This document shows, piece after piece, positions 40,852 through 50,153 of a DNA stretch of 64,000 nucleotides (positions are counted from its first letter, which is position 1; each line of letters starts with the position of its first letter). Origin of the DNA: JACKJK01 sp046159835 (GTDB lineage: Bacteria > Pseudomonadota > Alphaproteobacteria > Rhizobiales > Tepidamorphaceae); assembly GCF_046159835.1 (NCBI RefSeq), contig NZ_JBJXCY010000001.1, positions 186,001-250,000 of the forward strand, read 5' to 3'. The position numbers and the translations under genes were made by a program. Under the pieces are notes generated by a model that was not told the DNA's origin, did not search any database, and saw only the letters and a program-made list of their open reading frames with translations.

Positions 40852-41301
40852 ATGGCACAGTCCCTCGGTCGATCCCATAGCGGATCGGGTGTTCGGGCGC
40901 ACAAGTCGCAGGAGCCCAGCACGTTCACGATCGGCGACCTAGCACGCGAATTCGACGTCACGCTGCGGACGCTTCGGTTTTATGAATCGAAGGGTTTGCT
41001 GAACCCGCGTCGCGCGGGCCAGACGCGAATCTACACGCGGCGAGACCGCGCCCGCCTCAAGCTCGCCCTCATGGGCAAGCGGGTCGGATTCAACCTCGAC
41101 GAAATCCGCGAGATGCTCAATCTTTATGAATTGCGGGACGGTCAGGAGACGCAGCTTCGCGTTTCGCTGGACAAGTTCCGCGAGCAGATTGACGTTCTCA
41201 AGCGCCAGAAACTGGACATCGAGACCGCCATTTCCGATCTGACGAGAACCTGTGATGTTGTCGATGGCATGTTGAAGGAACGCAGCAAGCAGGCTGGCTG
41301 A
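40852..41301 (+). CDS. MerR family regulator of the acyl-CoA operon
   Basis: A 149-residue MerR-type regulator. The DNA-binding domain is near the N-terminus (TFTIGDLAREFDVTLRTLRF, then YESKGLLNPRR) and a dimerising coiled coil follows (about residues 95-140). It lacks the cysteine metal site of metal-sensing members, so it fits the LiuR-like group that controls branched-chain or fatty acyl-CoA breakdown. I chose ATG at 40852 because GGAGG lies just upstream; earlier in-frame GTG and ATG codons overlap that site. It is first in line with the beta-oxidation genes, 49 bases before the next start. Confidence 0.88.
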   Translation: MAQSLGRSHSGSGVRAHKSQEPSTFTIGDLAREFDVTLRTLRFYESKGLLNPRRAGQTRIYTRRDRARLKLALMGKRVGFNLDEIREMLNLYELRDGQETQLRVSLDKFREQIDVLKRQKLDIETAISDLTRTCDVVDGMLKERSKQAG

Positions 41302-41350
41302 AGATCAGCGCGCTGCATGTGCCTGTGAAGGGTGCAAGGGGAGTACGCCG

Positions 41351-43144
41351 ATGCCGACCTATACCGCTCCTGTCGAGGATGCGCTGTTTCTGCTGAACGA
41401 CGTCTTCGGCTATGAGCGATACGGAAATCTACCCGGTTTCGCCGACGCGACGCCGGATGTTGTGAAAGCGATCTTCGAAGAGGCTGGCAAGTTCGCTGGA
41501 GAGGTGCTCCAGCCGCTGAACCAGGTTGGCGACCGGCAGGGCTGCACCCGTGCAGATGACGGCAGCGTCACCACTCCCGATGGCTTCAAGGCAGCCTATA
41601 CCCAGATGACGGATGCCGGCTGGACCGGCCTGATCGCCGCGACGGATTACGGCGGGCAGGGGCTTCCCTATACCGTTGGCGCGGTCGTCAACGAGTTCGT
41701 TTCCTCCGCCAACATGGCCTTTGGCATGTATCCCGGTCTCACCGCCGGTGCCTATGCGGCCATCGACAAGCACGGAAGTGGCGAACAGAAAAATCTCTAC
41801 CTGCCGAAGCTCGCATCCGGCGAGTGGTCCGGCACCATGAACCTGACCGAGCCGCATTGCGGCACGGATCTGGGGTTGATTCGCACCAAGGCCGTGCCGC
41901 GCGACGACGGCAGCTTTTCCATCACCGGAACGAAAATCTTCATCTCGGCGGGCGAACACGACCTCACCGACAACATCGTCCATCTTGTCCTCGCCCGGAT
42001 CGAGGGTGCGGAGGACGGGGTGAAGGGCATCTCGCTCTTCGTGGTGCCCAAGTTCCTGCCCGACGAGAACGGCGAACCCGGAGAGCGCAACGCGGTCGCC
42101 TGCGGCGCGCTGGAAGAGAAGATGGGCATCCACGGCAATGCCACCTGCGTCATGAACTATGACGGCGCGACAGGCTGGCTGATTGGTGATGTCCACAAGG
42201 GCCTGCGCGCCATGTTCACGATGATGAACGAGGCGCGGCTCGGCGTCGGCATCCAGGGGCTGGCCCAGTCGGAAGTCGCCTACCAGAACGCTGCCGTTTA
42301 TGCCCGCGACCGGCTGCAGGGACGTGCGCTGTCCGGCGACAAGCAGGCCGAAAAGCCCGCCGACCCGATCATCGTCCACCCGGACGTGCGCCGCATGCTG
42401 ATGAACCAGAAGGCCTTCAACGAGGCCGCCCGCGCGCTTGTCATCTGGACGGCCCTGCAGGCGGACGTGAGCCGCGGCTCTGCCGACGAGGCCCACGTGC
42501 AGGCTGCCGAGGATCACCTCGGCCTGCTGACGCCGGTCATCAAGGGCGTACTGACTGATACCGGATTTGCCAACACGGTTGCCGCCCAGCAGGTCTTCGG
42601 CGGACACGGCTACATCGCCGAGTGGGGCATGGAGCAGTTCGTGCGCGACGCGCGCATCGCGCAGATCTACGAGGGCGCAAACGGTATCCAGGCGCTCGAT
42701 CTCGTGGGGCGCAAGCTGCCGCGCGACGGTGGCCGCGCCATGATGGCCTTCTTCAAGGAGGTCTCGGAATTCGCCGCCACACACGCCGACGACGAGAACC
42801 TGTCCGCCTTCGCAAAGCCGTTGGGCGAAGCCGCCAAGGACCTTGAGCGGGCGACCATGTGGTTCATGGCGAACGCGATGGCCAAACCTGACAATGCCGG
42901 TGCCGGGTCGACCGACTACATGCACCTCTTCGGCCTCGTGGCGCTGGGATATATGTGGGCGCTCATTGCCAGGACGGCGCACGAGAAGATCGCGGACGGC
43001 GCGGGCGATGCTGACTGGCTCAAGGCCAAGATCGTCACCGGGCGCTACTTCATGGAGCGCATCTTGCCCGAAACCCGTGCCCACGTCGCACGGATTGAGG
43101 CCGGGTCCGAGACCATGATGGCCCTGCCAGCCGAGGCGTTCTGA
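41351..43144 (+). CDS. acyl-CoA dehydrogenase, long form with C-terminal extension (DmdC/FadE-like)
   Basis: A 597-residue FAD enzyme of the longer acyl-CoA dehydrogenase group that includes DmdC (3-methylmercaptopropionyl-CoA dehydrogenase). FAD and substrate motifs include MNLTEPHCGTDLGLIRT and ITGTKIFISAGEH. The region QVFGGHGYIAEWGMEQFVRD carries the flavin contacts and RIAQIYEGANGIQALDLVGR the catalytic glutamate (in YEGANG). The extra C-terminal 150 residues are usual for this group. It begins the five-gene beta-oxidation run. Substrate could be medium or long acyl-CoA or a sulfur analogue; sequence alone does not decide. Confidence 0.88.
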   Translation: MPTYTAPVEDALFLLNDVFGYERYGNLPGFADATPDVVKAIFEEAGKFAGEVLQPLNQVGDRQGCTRADDGSVTTPDGFKAAYTQMTDAGWTGLIAATDYGGQGLPYTVGAVVNEFVSSANMAFGMYPGLTAGAYAAIDKHGSGEQKNLYLPKLASGEWSGTMNLTEPHCGTDLGLIRTKAVPRDDGSFSITGTKIFISAGEHDLTDNIVHLVLARIEGAEDGVKGISLFVVPKFLPDENGEPGERNAVACGALEEKMGIHGNATCVMNYDGATGWLIGDVHKGLRAMFTMMNEARLGVGIQGLAQSEVAYQNAAVYARDRLQGRALSGDKQAEKPADPIIVHPDVRRMLMNQKAFNEAARALVIWTALQADVSRGSADEAHVQAAEDHLGLLTPVIKGVLTDTGFANTVAAQQVFGGHGYIAEWGMEQFVRDARIAQIYEGANGIQALDLVGRKLPRDGGRAMMAFFKEVSEFAATHADDENLSAFAKPLGEAAKDLERATMWFMANAMAKPDNAGAGSTDYMHLFGLVALGYMWALIARTAHEKIADGAGDADWLKAKIVTGRYFMERILPETRAHVARIEAGSETMMALPAEAF

Positions 43145-43145
43145 G

Positions 43146-43394
43146 ATGGCGACAAAAGATGACTTGAAAACTTGGGTGCTAGAGGCTCTTCGGTTTCATG
43201 GCGGTACAGCCAAACTCGTGCGAGTGGCCGAACACATTTGGCAAAATCACAACAAGGAACTCGAGCGTTTAGGCGACCTGTTCTTCCGTTGGCAGTACGA
43301 TATGCGGTGGGCAGCTATGGAGCTTCGAAAAGTGGGGAAGCTAAAGCCTGACGGAGAGACGCCACGTGGCGTGTGGGCGCTGGAAGTTAACTGA
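43146..43394 (+). CDS. small winged-helix protein inserted in the beta-oxidation operon
   Basis: An 82-residue protein of unknown function. The helical start (DDLKTWVLEALRFHGGTAKL), the middle (VRVAEHIWQNHNKELERLG) and the basic end (MRWAAMELRKVGKLKPD) look like a small winged helix, similar to the N-terminal domain of Mrr-type restriction proteins. The ATG at 43146 lies one base after the preceding TGA and the stop lies two bases before the next ATG. Composition is lower in GC than its neighbours (43141-43200 has 28 G/C in 60). It looks like a recent insertion tolerated because it keeps the operon intact. Confidence 0.65.
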   Translation: MATKDDLKTWVLEALRFHGGTAKLVRVAEHIWQNHNKELERLGDLFFRWQYDMRWAAMELRKVGKLKPDGETPRGVWALEVN

Positions 43395-43396
43395 CC

Positions 43397-44554
43397 ATGC
43401 CCGCACTCGATCTCCCGCGCCCGGCCTGGATGAACGAGGATCACGCGATCCTCGCGGATGCTGCGCGCCGGTTCTTCGAGGACGAATTCGCCGACAAGGT
43501 GGACGGCTGGGAAAAGGCCGGCATGGTCGAGCGCGAGGCGTGGGAGAAGACCGGTGCAGCCGGCCTGCTCTGCGCCGCGATGCCGGAGGAATATGGCGGC
43601 GCGGGCGGCACCTTTGCTCACGAAGCGGTCATCACGCAGGCGCTGGGCGAGGTCGGGCTGGACAGCTTCGGCATCGCGCTGCATTCGGCCATTGTCGCCC
43701 CCTACATCCTGCATTTCGGCACCGAGGAGCAGAAGCAGCGCTGGTTGCCGAGGATGGCGAGCGGCGAATTGATCGGCGCCATCGCCATGACCGAGCCGGG
43801 AACGGGCTCGGACCTTCAGGGCGTGCGCACGTCCGCGAAGAAGGACGGCAACGGCTACATCATCGACGGCCAGAAGACCTTCATCACCAACGGCCAGCAC
43901 GCCAACATCATCATTGTCGTCGCCAAGACCGATCCGTCCGCCGGCGCAAAGGGTGTCTCGCTCTTCGTGGTGGAAACCGACGAGGTGGAAGGGTTCCGGC
44001 GCGGACGCAACCTCGAAAAGGTCGGCCTGAAGGGCAACGACACGTCGGAACTGTTCTTCGACGGCGTGCGGGTTCCCGCTGACAGCCTGCTCGGCACCGA
44101 GGAAGGTCGCGGCTTTGCACAGCTGATGACCGAACTGCCGCAGGAGCGCCTGCTCGTGGCGGTCCAGGCAATCGCCATGATCGAGCGCGCGCTGGAACTC
44201 ACGATTGCCTATACCAAGGACCGCAAGGCCTTCGGCCAGCCGGTGATCGACTTCCAGAACACCCGCTTCACGCTGGCCGAGGCCAAGACCGAAGCGACGA
44301 TTGCCCGCGTCTTCGTCGACCATTGCATCGAGCGCCTCGTCGCGGGCACGCTCGACACCGTCACCGCGTCCATGGCGAAGTACCGGGTCACGGACCTGCA
44401 GTGCAAGATCGTGGACGATTGCCTGCAGCTTCACGGCGGCTACGGTTACATGGACGAATATCCGATCTCGCGCATGTTCCGCGATGCCCGCGTCCAGCGC
44501 ATCTATGCCGGCACAAACGAGATCATGAAGGTTCTGATCGGCCGCAGCCTGTGA
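43397..44554 (+). CDS. acyl-CoA dehydrogenase, standard length
   Basis: A 385-residue flavoprotein that introduces the alpha-beta double bond of acyl-CoA thioesters, passing electrons to ETF. Motifs are AIAMTEPGTGSDLQGVRT (flavin site), INDFQ-type QPVIDFQNTRFTLAEAKTEA, and LQLHGGYGYMDEYPISRMFR. The catalytic glutamate is in RIYAGTNEIMKVLIGRSL (TNE), the position used by short/medium-chain members. Length is typical. It differs from the longer enzyme two genes upstream, so the operon probably handles two chain lengths or a branched acyl group. Confidence 0.9.
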   Translation: MPALDLPRPAWMNEDHAILADAARRFFEDEFADKVDGWEKAGMVEREAWEKTGAAGLLCAAMPEEYGGAGGTFAHEAVITQALGEVGLDSFGIALHSAIVAPYILHFGTEEQKQRWLPRMASGELIGAIAMTEPGTGSDLQGVRTSAKKDGNGYIIDGQKTFITNGQHANIIIVVAKTDPSAGAKGVSLFVVETDEVEGFRRGRNLEKVGLKGNDTSELFFDGVRVPADSLLGTEEGRGFAQLMTELPQERLLVAVQAIAMIERALELTIAYTKDRKAFGQPVIDFQNTRFTLAEAKTEATIARVFVDHCIERLVAGTLDTVTASMAKYRVTDLQCKIVDDCLQLHGGYGYMDEYPISRMFRDARVQRIYAGTNEIMKVLIGRSL

Positions 44555-44597
44555 GCGGGCCGGTCAAGCAGGCGGCGCACACCGCCGGGAGGACAAC

Positions 44598-45809
44598 ATG
44601 CCTGACGCATTGATTTTCGACCATGTCCGCACGCCGCGCGGGCGCGGCAAGAAGGACGGTTCGCTGCACGAAGTGACAGCCGTCGAACTGGCCGCGACGA
44701 CCTTGCGCGCGGTGCGCGAGCGCAACGGCATCGAGGACACCAAGATCGTCGATGACGTGGTGCTCGGCTGCGTCGACCCGGTCGGCGAGGCCGGCGGCGA
44801 CATTGCCCGCGCGGCAGTGTTCCGCGCCGGCTACGATGACGCGGTGCCCGGCATCCAGATCAACCGTTTCTGCGCCTCCGGTCTCGATGCCGTGAACTTC
44901 GGCGCGGGCGAAATCACCTCCGGCCAGCACGACCTCGTCATCGCCGGCGGCGTTGAATCCATGAGCCGCGTCGGCATCGGTGCCTCGGGCGGTGCATGGC
45001 CGGTCGATCCGCAGGTCGCTTTGCCGTCTTACTTCATGCCGCAGGGCGTCTCCGCGGACCTGATCGCCACCAAGTACGGCTTCAGCCGCGACGATTGCGA
45101 CGCCTATGCGGTCGAGAGCCAGAAGCGCGCGGCGGAAGCCTGGGAGAAGGGCTACTTCAAGGATGCCGTCATTCCCGTCACCGACATGAACGGGCTGACC
45201 ATCCTCGACCGCGACGAACACATGCGGCCCGACACGACGATGCAGTCGCTCGGCCAGCTGAACGCATCCTTCGAGCAGATGGGCGAGTTCGGCGGGTTCG
45301 ACGCGGTGGCGATTCAGGCGCACCCGGAAGTCGAGCGCATGAAGCACGTCCACCACGCGGGCAATTCCTCCGGCATCGTGGACGGCGCCGCAGCGCTGCT
45401 CATCGGCCACGCGGACGCGGGCAAGACACACGGTCTGAAGCCGCGCGCGAAAATCCGGGCTTGGGCCAATATCGGCTCCGACCCGGCGCTGATGCTGACC
45501 GGCCCGATCGACGTCACCGAGAAGCTGTTCAAGCGCACCGGTCTCAGCATGGCCGACATGGACCTCGTCGAGATCAACGAGGCCTTCGCCTCCGTCGTGC
45601 TGCGCTACCAGCAGCATTTCGACATCCCGTCCGACAAGCTGAACGTGAATGGCGGGGCCATCGCCATGGGCCATCCGCTGGGTGCGACCGGCGCGATGAT
45701 CCTCGGCACGGTGCTGGACGAACTAGAACGCCGCGACCTCAACACCGCGCTGGTGACGCTGTGCATCGGTGCCGGCATGGGCACCGCAACCATCATCGAG
45801 CGCGTGTGA
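44598..45809 (+). CDS. acetyl-CoA C-acyltransferase (thiolase)
   Basis: A 403-residue thiolase. The nucleophilic cysteine is in NRFCASGLDAVNFG near residue 93. VHHAGNSSGIVDGAAAL is the CoA-binding loop, NGGAIAMGHPLGATGA gives the catalytic histidine near residue 359, and TLCIGAGMGTATIIERV gives the second cysteine. It cleaves 3-ketoacyl-CoA to acetyl-CoA and a shortened acyl-CoA. It is followed by the FadJ-type fusion ten bases on, the usual partner. GGAGG precedes the ATG at 44598. Confidence 0.93.
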   Translation: MPDALIFDHVRTPRGRGKKDGSLHEVTAVELAATTLRAVRERNGIEDTKIVDDVVLGCVDPVGEAGGDIARAAVFRAGYDDAVPGIQINRFCASGLDAVNFGAGEITSGQHDLVIAGGVESMSRVGIGASGGAWPVDPQVALPSYFMPQGVSADLIATKYGFSRDDCDAYAVESQKRAAEAWEKGYFKDAVIPVTDMNGLTILDRDEHMRPDTTMQSLGQLNASFEQMGEFGGFDAVAIQAHPEVERMKHVHHAGNSSGIVDGAAALLIGHADAGKTHGLKPRAKIRAWANIGSDPALMLTGPIDVTEKLFKRTGLSMADMDLVEINEAFASVVLRYQQHFDIPSDKLNVNGGAIAMGHPLGATGAMILGTVLDELERRDLNTALVTLCIGAGMGTATIIERV

Positions 45810-45819
45810 GGGCAACGAC

Positions 45820-48036
45820 ATGACCATGGATCTGAAGAGCTTCACATTCGAAACCGACGCCGACGGCATCGCCCTCATCACGTGGGACATGGCCGATAAG
45901 TCGATGAACGTCATCGACATGTCCGTGATGGACGAACTGGAGCAGATCGTCGCGAAGCTGCGCGACGACGAGGCCATCAACGGCGCGGTCTTCACCTCTG
46001 CCAAGGAAACCTTCTGCGCCGGTGCCGACCTGACCATGCTGGATGCGCTGCTGAAGCAGTTCCGCGCCGGTGTCATCGAGGACGAGCAGGAAGCCAACCG
46101 CCGACTGTTTGCCGAGTCGCGCCGCCTGTCGCAGATCTACCGCGCGCTGGAAACCTGCGGGAAGCCGGTTGCCGCCGCCATCAATGGCACGGCGCTGGGC
46201 GGCGGGCTGGAGCTTTGCCTTGCCTGCCACCACCGCGTCGCGGCCAAGAGCGACAAGCTCAAACTCGGCCTTCCGGAAGTGAAGGTCGGCCTCCTGCCGG
46301 GCGCGGGCGGCACGCAGCGCGTGGCGCGCATGGTGCAGCCGGCCGACGCCTTGCAGTTCCTGCTGCAGGGCCGCGAGCTGCGCGCCGCGCAGGCTCACGC
46401 CATGGGACTGGTCGACACGGTGGTCCCCGCCGACGAGCTGCTCGAGACCGCGAAGGCCTGGATACGCGATGGCGGCAAGCCGGTCGCGCCGTGGGATGCC
46501 GAAGGCTTCAAGAACCCGGCGCGGGTCTATTCCGCCGCCGGCATGATGACCTTTCCCCCCGCGATTGCGCTCTACCGCAAGGAAACCTACGACAACTATC
46601 CCGGCGCGCGCGGCATCCTCTCCTGCGTCTACGAAGGCGCGCTGGTGCCGTTCGACACGGCGCTCACCATCGAGTCCCGCTATTTCGCCAACGTGCTGAA
46701 ATCGCCGCAGGCGGCGGCGATGATCCGCTCGCTCTTCGTCTCCATGCAGGCGCTCAACAAGGGCGCGCGCCGACCCGACGGTATTGAGCCGACGAAACTC
46801 ACCAAGATCGGCGTTATCGGCGCGGGCTTCATGGGCGCTGGCATCGCCTACGTGTCCGCCAGCGCGGGGCTGGACGTGGTCCTTATCGACCAGTCGCAGG
46901 AGGCTGCCGACCGTGGCAAGGCGCATTCGGAAAAGCTGCTCACTGACCAGCTGCGCAAGGGCCGCATCAAGGAAGACGCCAAGGACGCAACACTGGCCCA
47001 CATCACCGCAACGACCGACTATGCCGCGCTGGAAGGCTGCGGTCTCGTCATCGAGGCGGTCTTCGAGGACCGCAAGGTCAAGGTCGACGTGATCCAGAAG
47101 GTCGAGGCTGTGCTGGGCGAGGATGCGATCCTCGCCTCCAACACGTCCACCCTGCCGATCACCAGCCTGGGCGAGACATTTGCCAGGCCCGAGCAGTTCA
47201 TCGGCATCCACTTCTTCTCTCCCGTGCACCGCATGATGCTGGTCGAGGTCATCCTCGGCGACAACACCGGCAACAAGGCGCTCGCCGTCGCGCTCGACTA
47301 CATTCGCGCGATCCGCAAGACGCCGATTGTCGTCAACGACGTGCGCGGCTTCTATGCCAACCGCTGCGTCGGCAACTACCTGCTCGAAGCACACCTGATG
47401 GTGATGGAGGGTATTCCGCCCGCGATGATCGAGAACGGCGCGCGCATGACCGGGATGCCGGTCGGCCCGCTGACGCTGACCGATGAGGTCGCCGTCGATC
47501 TCGCCTGGAAGATCCTGCAGGCGACGAAGAACGATCTCGGCAAGGAGGCCGTCGACCCGCGGCAGGAAACGCTGCTGGAGGAGATGGTCGTCAAGCGCGG
47601 GCGCTTGGGCCGGAAAGCCGGCAAGGGCTTCTACGACTATCCCGACAAGGGAAAGAAATATCTCTGGCCCGACCTCGCCGACATGGCGCCGGAAAAGAAG
47701 GCTGCTTCCGAGGTTTCCATCCAGGATGTGCAGGACAGGCTTCTCGTCACCATGGCGTTGGAAGCCGCCCGCTGCATCGAGGAAGGCGTTGTCGAGGACG
47801 TGCGCGAGGCTGATGTCGGCTCCATCCTCGGCTTCGGCTTCGCGCCGTGGTCCGGCGGAACGCTCTCCTATATCGACATGATGGGCACGAAAGCCTTCGT
47901 GGAACTGTGCAAGCGACTTGAGAGCGCGCATGGCGAGCGCTTCAAGCCGAACCAGCTTCTGCTCGACATGGCAAAGGACGGCGAGACCTTCTATGGCCGC
48001 TTCCCGCCAGAGGCCGGCGTCAGCAAGGCTGCCTGA
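45820..48036 (+). CDS. enoyl-CoA hydratase / 3-hydroxyacyl-CoA dehydrogenase fusion (FadJ type)
   Basis: A 738-residue bifunctional enzyme. The crotonase half (about 1-310) has the oxyanion regions FCAGADLTMLDALLKQF and NGTALGGGLELCLACHHRVA plus the catalytic glutamate region LGLPEVKVGLLPGAGGTQR. The dehydrogenase half begins with the NAD site KIGVIGAGFMGAGIAYVSA near residue 328. It continues with ASNTSTLPITSL and HFFSPVHRMMLVEVI, where the histidine is catalytic, and ends with two helical domains. It turns enoyl-CoA into 3-ketoacyl-CoA for the thiolase next to it. I chose the ATG at 45820. Confidence 0.94.
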   Translation: MTMDLKSFTFETDADGIALITWDMADKSMNVIDMSVMDELEQIVAKLRDDEAINGAVFTSAKETFCAGADLTMLDALLKQFRAGVIEDEQEANRRLFAESRRLSQIYRALETCGKPVAAAINGTALGGGLELCLACHHRVAAKSDKLKLGLPEVKVGLLPGAGGTQRVARMVQPADALQFLLQGRELRAAQAHAMGLVDTVVPADELLETAKAWIRDGGKPVAPWDAEGFKNPARVYSAAGMMTFPPAIALYRKETYDNYPGARGILSCVYEGALVPFDTALTIESRYFANVLKSPQAAAMIRSLFVSMQALNKGARRPDGIEPTKLTKIGVIGAGFMGAGIAYVSASAGLDVVLIDQSQEAADRGKAHSEKLLTDQLRKGRIKEDAKDATLAHITATTDYAALEGCGLVIEAVFEDRKVKVDVIQKVEAVLGEDAILASNTSTLPITSLGETFARPEQFIGIHFFSPVHRMMLVEVILGDNTGNKALAVALDYIRAIRKTPIVVNDVRGFYANRCVGNYLLEAHLMVMEGIPPAMIENGARMTGMPVGPLTLTDEVAVDLAWKILQATKNDLGKEAVDPRQETLLEEMVVKRGRLGRKAGKGFYDYPDKGKKYLWPDLADMAPEKKAASEVSIQDVQDRLLVTMALEAARCIEEGVVEDVREADVGSILGFGFAPWSGGTLSYIDMMGTKAFVELCKRLESAHGERFKPNQLLLDMAKDGETFYGRFPPEAGVSKAA

Positions 48037-48152
48037 GGTCACGATACGGCCCGATTGCCGATTAGCCTTGAACGGACTGCGAAACCGGCGCGGGTTGCTA
48101 CGCGTTGGTTCTTGAGCATTCGAAGAGATTTCAAACCGGGAGCACGCAATCG

Positions 48153-48638
48153 ATGCCCTTTGGCATGACCGCCCGCCTGACGACCGCGAGCCTCATCGCG
48201 CTGGCCCTTGTTGCCGGCGCGCAGGCGCAATCCTCGACGCCGCCGGACGGCGATGGCCGCTACCTGCTGCGCAAGACCGAGAACGGCTGGTTCCGTGTCG
48301 ATCAGCGCACCGGGCAGGCCTCGCTTTGCCGCGATGGCGGCGGCGGGTTCACCTGCCAGCTGGTGCCGGATGACCGCGACGCGCTGCTGGAGGAAATCAC
48401 CCGGCTGTCGGAGGAAAACGCCATGCTTCGCGCGCAGGCCAAGCGCGCCGACTTGCCGCCGGTGGAAGACGAGCCCGCCGACAGCGAGGCAAAGCCCGAC
48501 GAGGAAGATGAACTGAAGCTGCCGACCGAGGAAGACATCGACCGGATGATGGACACCTTCCGGCACATGTTCGAGCGCTTCATCGGCATGGTGCAGGAAA
48601 TGCAGCGCGACTTTTCCAACCGCGAACCGTCGAACTGA
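48153..48638 (+). CDS. hypothetical exported protein
   Basis: A 161-residue protein with a signal peptide (about residues 1-25, TTASLIALALVAGAQAQ). A short conserved-looking domain with GRYLLRKTENGWFRVDQRTG and two cysteines (LCRDG, TCQLV) follows. A coiled coil (about 78-95) and a long acidic tail with an amphipathic end (IDRMMDTFRHMFERFIGM) complete it. I chose ATG at 48153, with GGGAG upstream; ATG at 48165 also works. Function is unknown. It converges with the esterase gene, eight bases away. Confidence 0.65.
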   Translation: MPFGMTARLTTASLIALALVAGAQAQSSTPPDGDGRYLLRKTENGWFRVDQRTGQASLCRDGGGGFTCQLVPDDRDALLEEITRLSEENAMLRAQAKRADLPPVEDEPADSEAKPDEEDELKLPTEEDIDRMMDTFRHMFERFIGMVQEMQRDFSNREPSN

Positions 48639-48646
48639 CGCGTGGC

Positions 48647-49621
48647 TCAGTCGCCGAGCGCCGCGTTGAGAAACGCGTCCATCCGCGAAAGGCTCTCCTG
48701 CGCGAGTTTGCCCGCGAACGCCTGAAAGACGTGCGCCCCGCCGGGGAAGACCGCCAGTTCCGTGGTGTTGCCTGCTGCCAGCCAGAGTGGCGCCATCATC
48801 AGCGTGTCGTCGAGCAGCGGGTCGCGCGTGCCGATGGAAAACAGCGCCGGGCACAGCCCTTCGAGACTGGCGAACATAGGCGAGATGGCCGGGTCCTCGG
48901 TCGTGTGCTCGCCCTGCACGAAACTCTCCGAGAATTTCATGATGTCGCGGGTGTTGAGGATCAGCTTTTCGGTTCCCCAGCGCCGCACGCTCGGCGTGCC
49001 GCGCAGGTCGTAGCACCCGGCGACGAGGTTGGCGGCGATGAAGGGCTGCCTCCCGTGACCGTCACGCAAACGAATGAGCGTCGTCACGGACAGATGCGCG
49101 CCCGCCGATTCCCCGCCGATGGCGAGTTTGCCGCCGCCCAGATCCGCAAGGCCGCCATTCAGCAGCCATAGCGCCACGTCCTCGCAGTCGTCCGGACCGG
49201 CGGGGTAGGGGTTCTCCGGCGCGAGACGGTAGTCGACGCTGACGCTGGTCAGCCCGGTTTTCTCGGCAATGCGTTCCAGCCGCGGATCGTTTTCCGCAGG
49301 TGCGCCAAGCACCCATCCGCCACCGTGGATGTGCAGGTAGACACCTCGGCTTTCACGGGTCCGTGGCGCGATGATGCGCACCGGAACCTCGCCGCCGCGC
49401 CCCGGCACAGTGCGGTCGACTGCATGCGGGCAGCGCGGGGCAAGCGGAAAGGGGCCGAGGCCCTTCGCGCGCCGTTCGCGGATCACCGCAGGAGGAAATG
49501 TCCACATGTCGGGCAGGGCGGACAGCGCCTTGAGGATGCCGGCATTGACCGCCTTCGTCTCGGCGGAGATGTTGGCCGGGTCGAAGACCTCGGCCGGTAC
49601 GGTTATGCCGGAATCTGTCAT
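48647..49621 (-). CDS. alpha/beta hydrolase, hormone-sensitive-lipase-like esterase
   Basis: A 324-residue cytosolic esterase. The HSL-family oxyanion motif is HIHGGGWVLG near residue 88, the nucleophile elbow is AIGGESAGAHLSV near residue 156, the acid is in GTRDPLLDD and the histidine in FPGGAHVFQAF near residue 297. Such enzymes hydrolyse short acyl esters or lactones. I chose the ATG at 49621; the frame extends to 49675 with no better start. It is divergent from YjbQ by 68 bases. Confidence 0.88.
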   Translation of the reverse strand: MTDSGITVPAEVFDPANISAETKAVNAGILKALSALPDMWTFPPAVIRERRAKGLGPFPLAPRCPHAVDRTVPGRGGEVPVRIIAPRTRESRGVYLHIHGGGWVLGAPAENDPRLERIAEKTGLTSVSVDYRLAPENPYPAGPDDCEDVALWLLNGGLADLGGGKLAIGGESAGAHLSVTTLIRLRDGHGRQPFIAANLVAGCYDLRGTPSVRRWGTEKLILNTRDIMKFSESFVQGEHTTEDPAISPMFASLEGLCPALFSIGTRDPLLDDTLMMAPLWLAAGNTTELAVFPGGAHVFQAFAGKLAQESLSRMDAFLNAALGD

Positions 49622-49689
49622 CGGGAAGCTTCTTTCAGGAGACGTGCGAAGATGGGCCTTCATCTGTACCAGCAAGCAGCGGGGCCGTC

Positions 49690-50106
49690 ATGCGGCAGGT
49701 GAGGCAGGTTATCTCGCTACGCACGCCGGAGCAGGGCTTCACCGAAATCACCGGCGAGATCGCCGCATGGCTGCGCGAAGAGGGCGTGGCCGACGGGATG
49801 TTGAACGTCTTCATCCGGCATACGTCTGCGACCCTGACGATCCAGGAAAACGCCGATCCGAGCGTCCAGGACGATCTCGTGACCGCGCTGGATGCCTTCG
49901 CGCCACGCGAGCGCGCCTATCGCCACTCGACGGAGGGACCCGACGACATGCCGGCGCATATCCGCACGATGGTGACGGATGTCTCGCTCAACATTCCGGT
50001 TGGCGACGGGGCGATGCTGCTGGGTACGTGGCAGGGGGTCTACGTGATCGAACATCGCGACCGGCCGCATACGCGACAAGTCGTGCTGACGTATCAGGGG
50101 ACGTGA
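49690..50106 (+). CDS. YjbQ family protein (secondary thiamine-phosphate synthase)
   Basis: A 138-residue single-domain protein of the YjbQ/UPF0047 family. The family signature is VFIRHTSATLTIQENADPSVQDD near residues 41-63 (histidine, serine and acidic residues grouped as a metal site), and DMPAHIRTMVTDVSLNIPV and the end YVIEHRDRPHTRQVVLTY are also typical. E. coli YjbQ shows weak thiamine-phosphate synthase activity; the physiological role is unsettled. The start is the ATG at 49690. Confidence 0.9.
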   Translation: MRQVRQVISLRTPEQGFTEITGEIAAWLREEGVADGMLNVFIRHTSATLTIQENADPSVQDDLVTALDAFAPRERAYRHSTEGPDDMPAHIRTMVTDVSLNIPVGDGAMLLGTWQGVYVIEHRDRPHTRQVVLTYQGT

Positions 50107-50153
50107 AAGACCGGTGCCAGCGAGGCGTCTAAGCTTTGGAAGGCTGACGCGCG

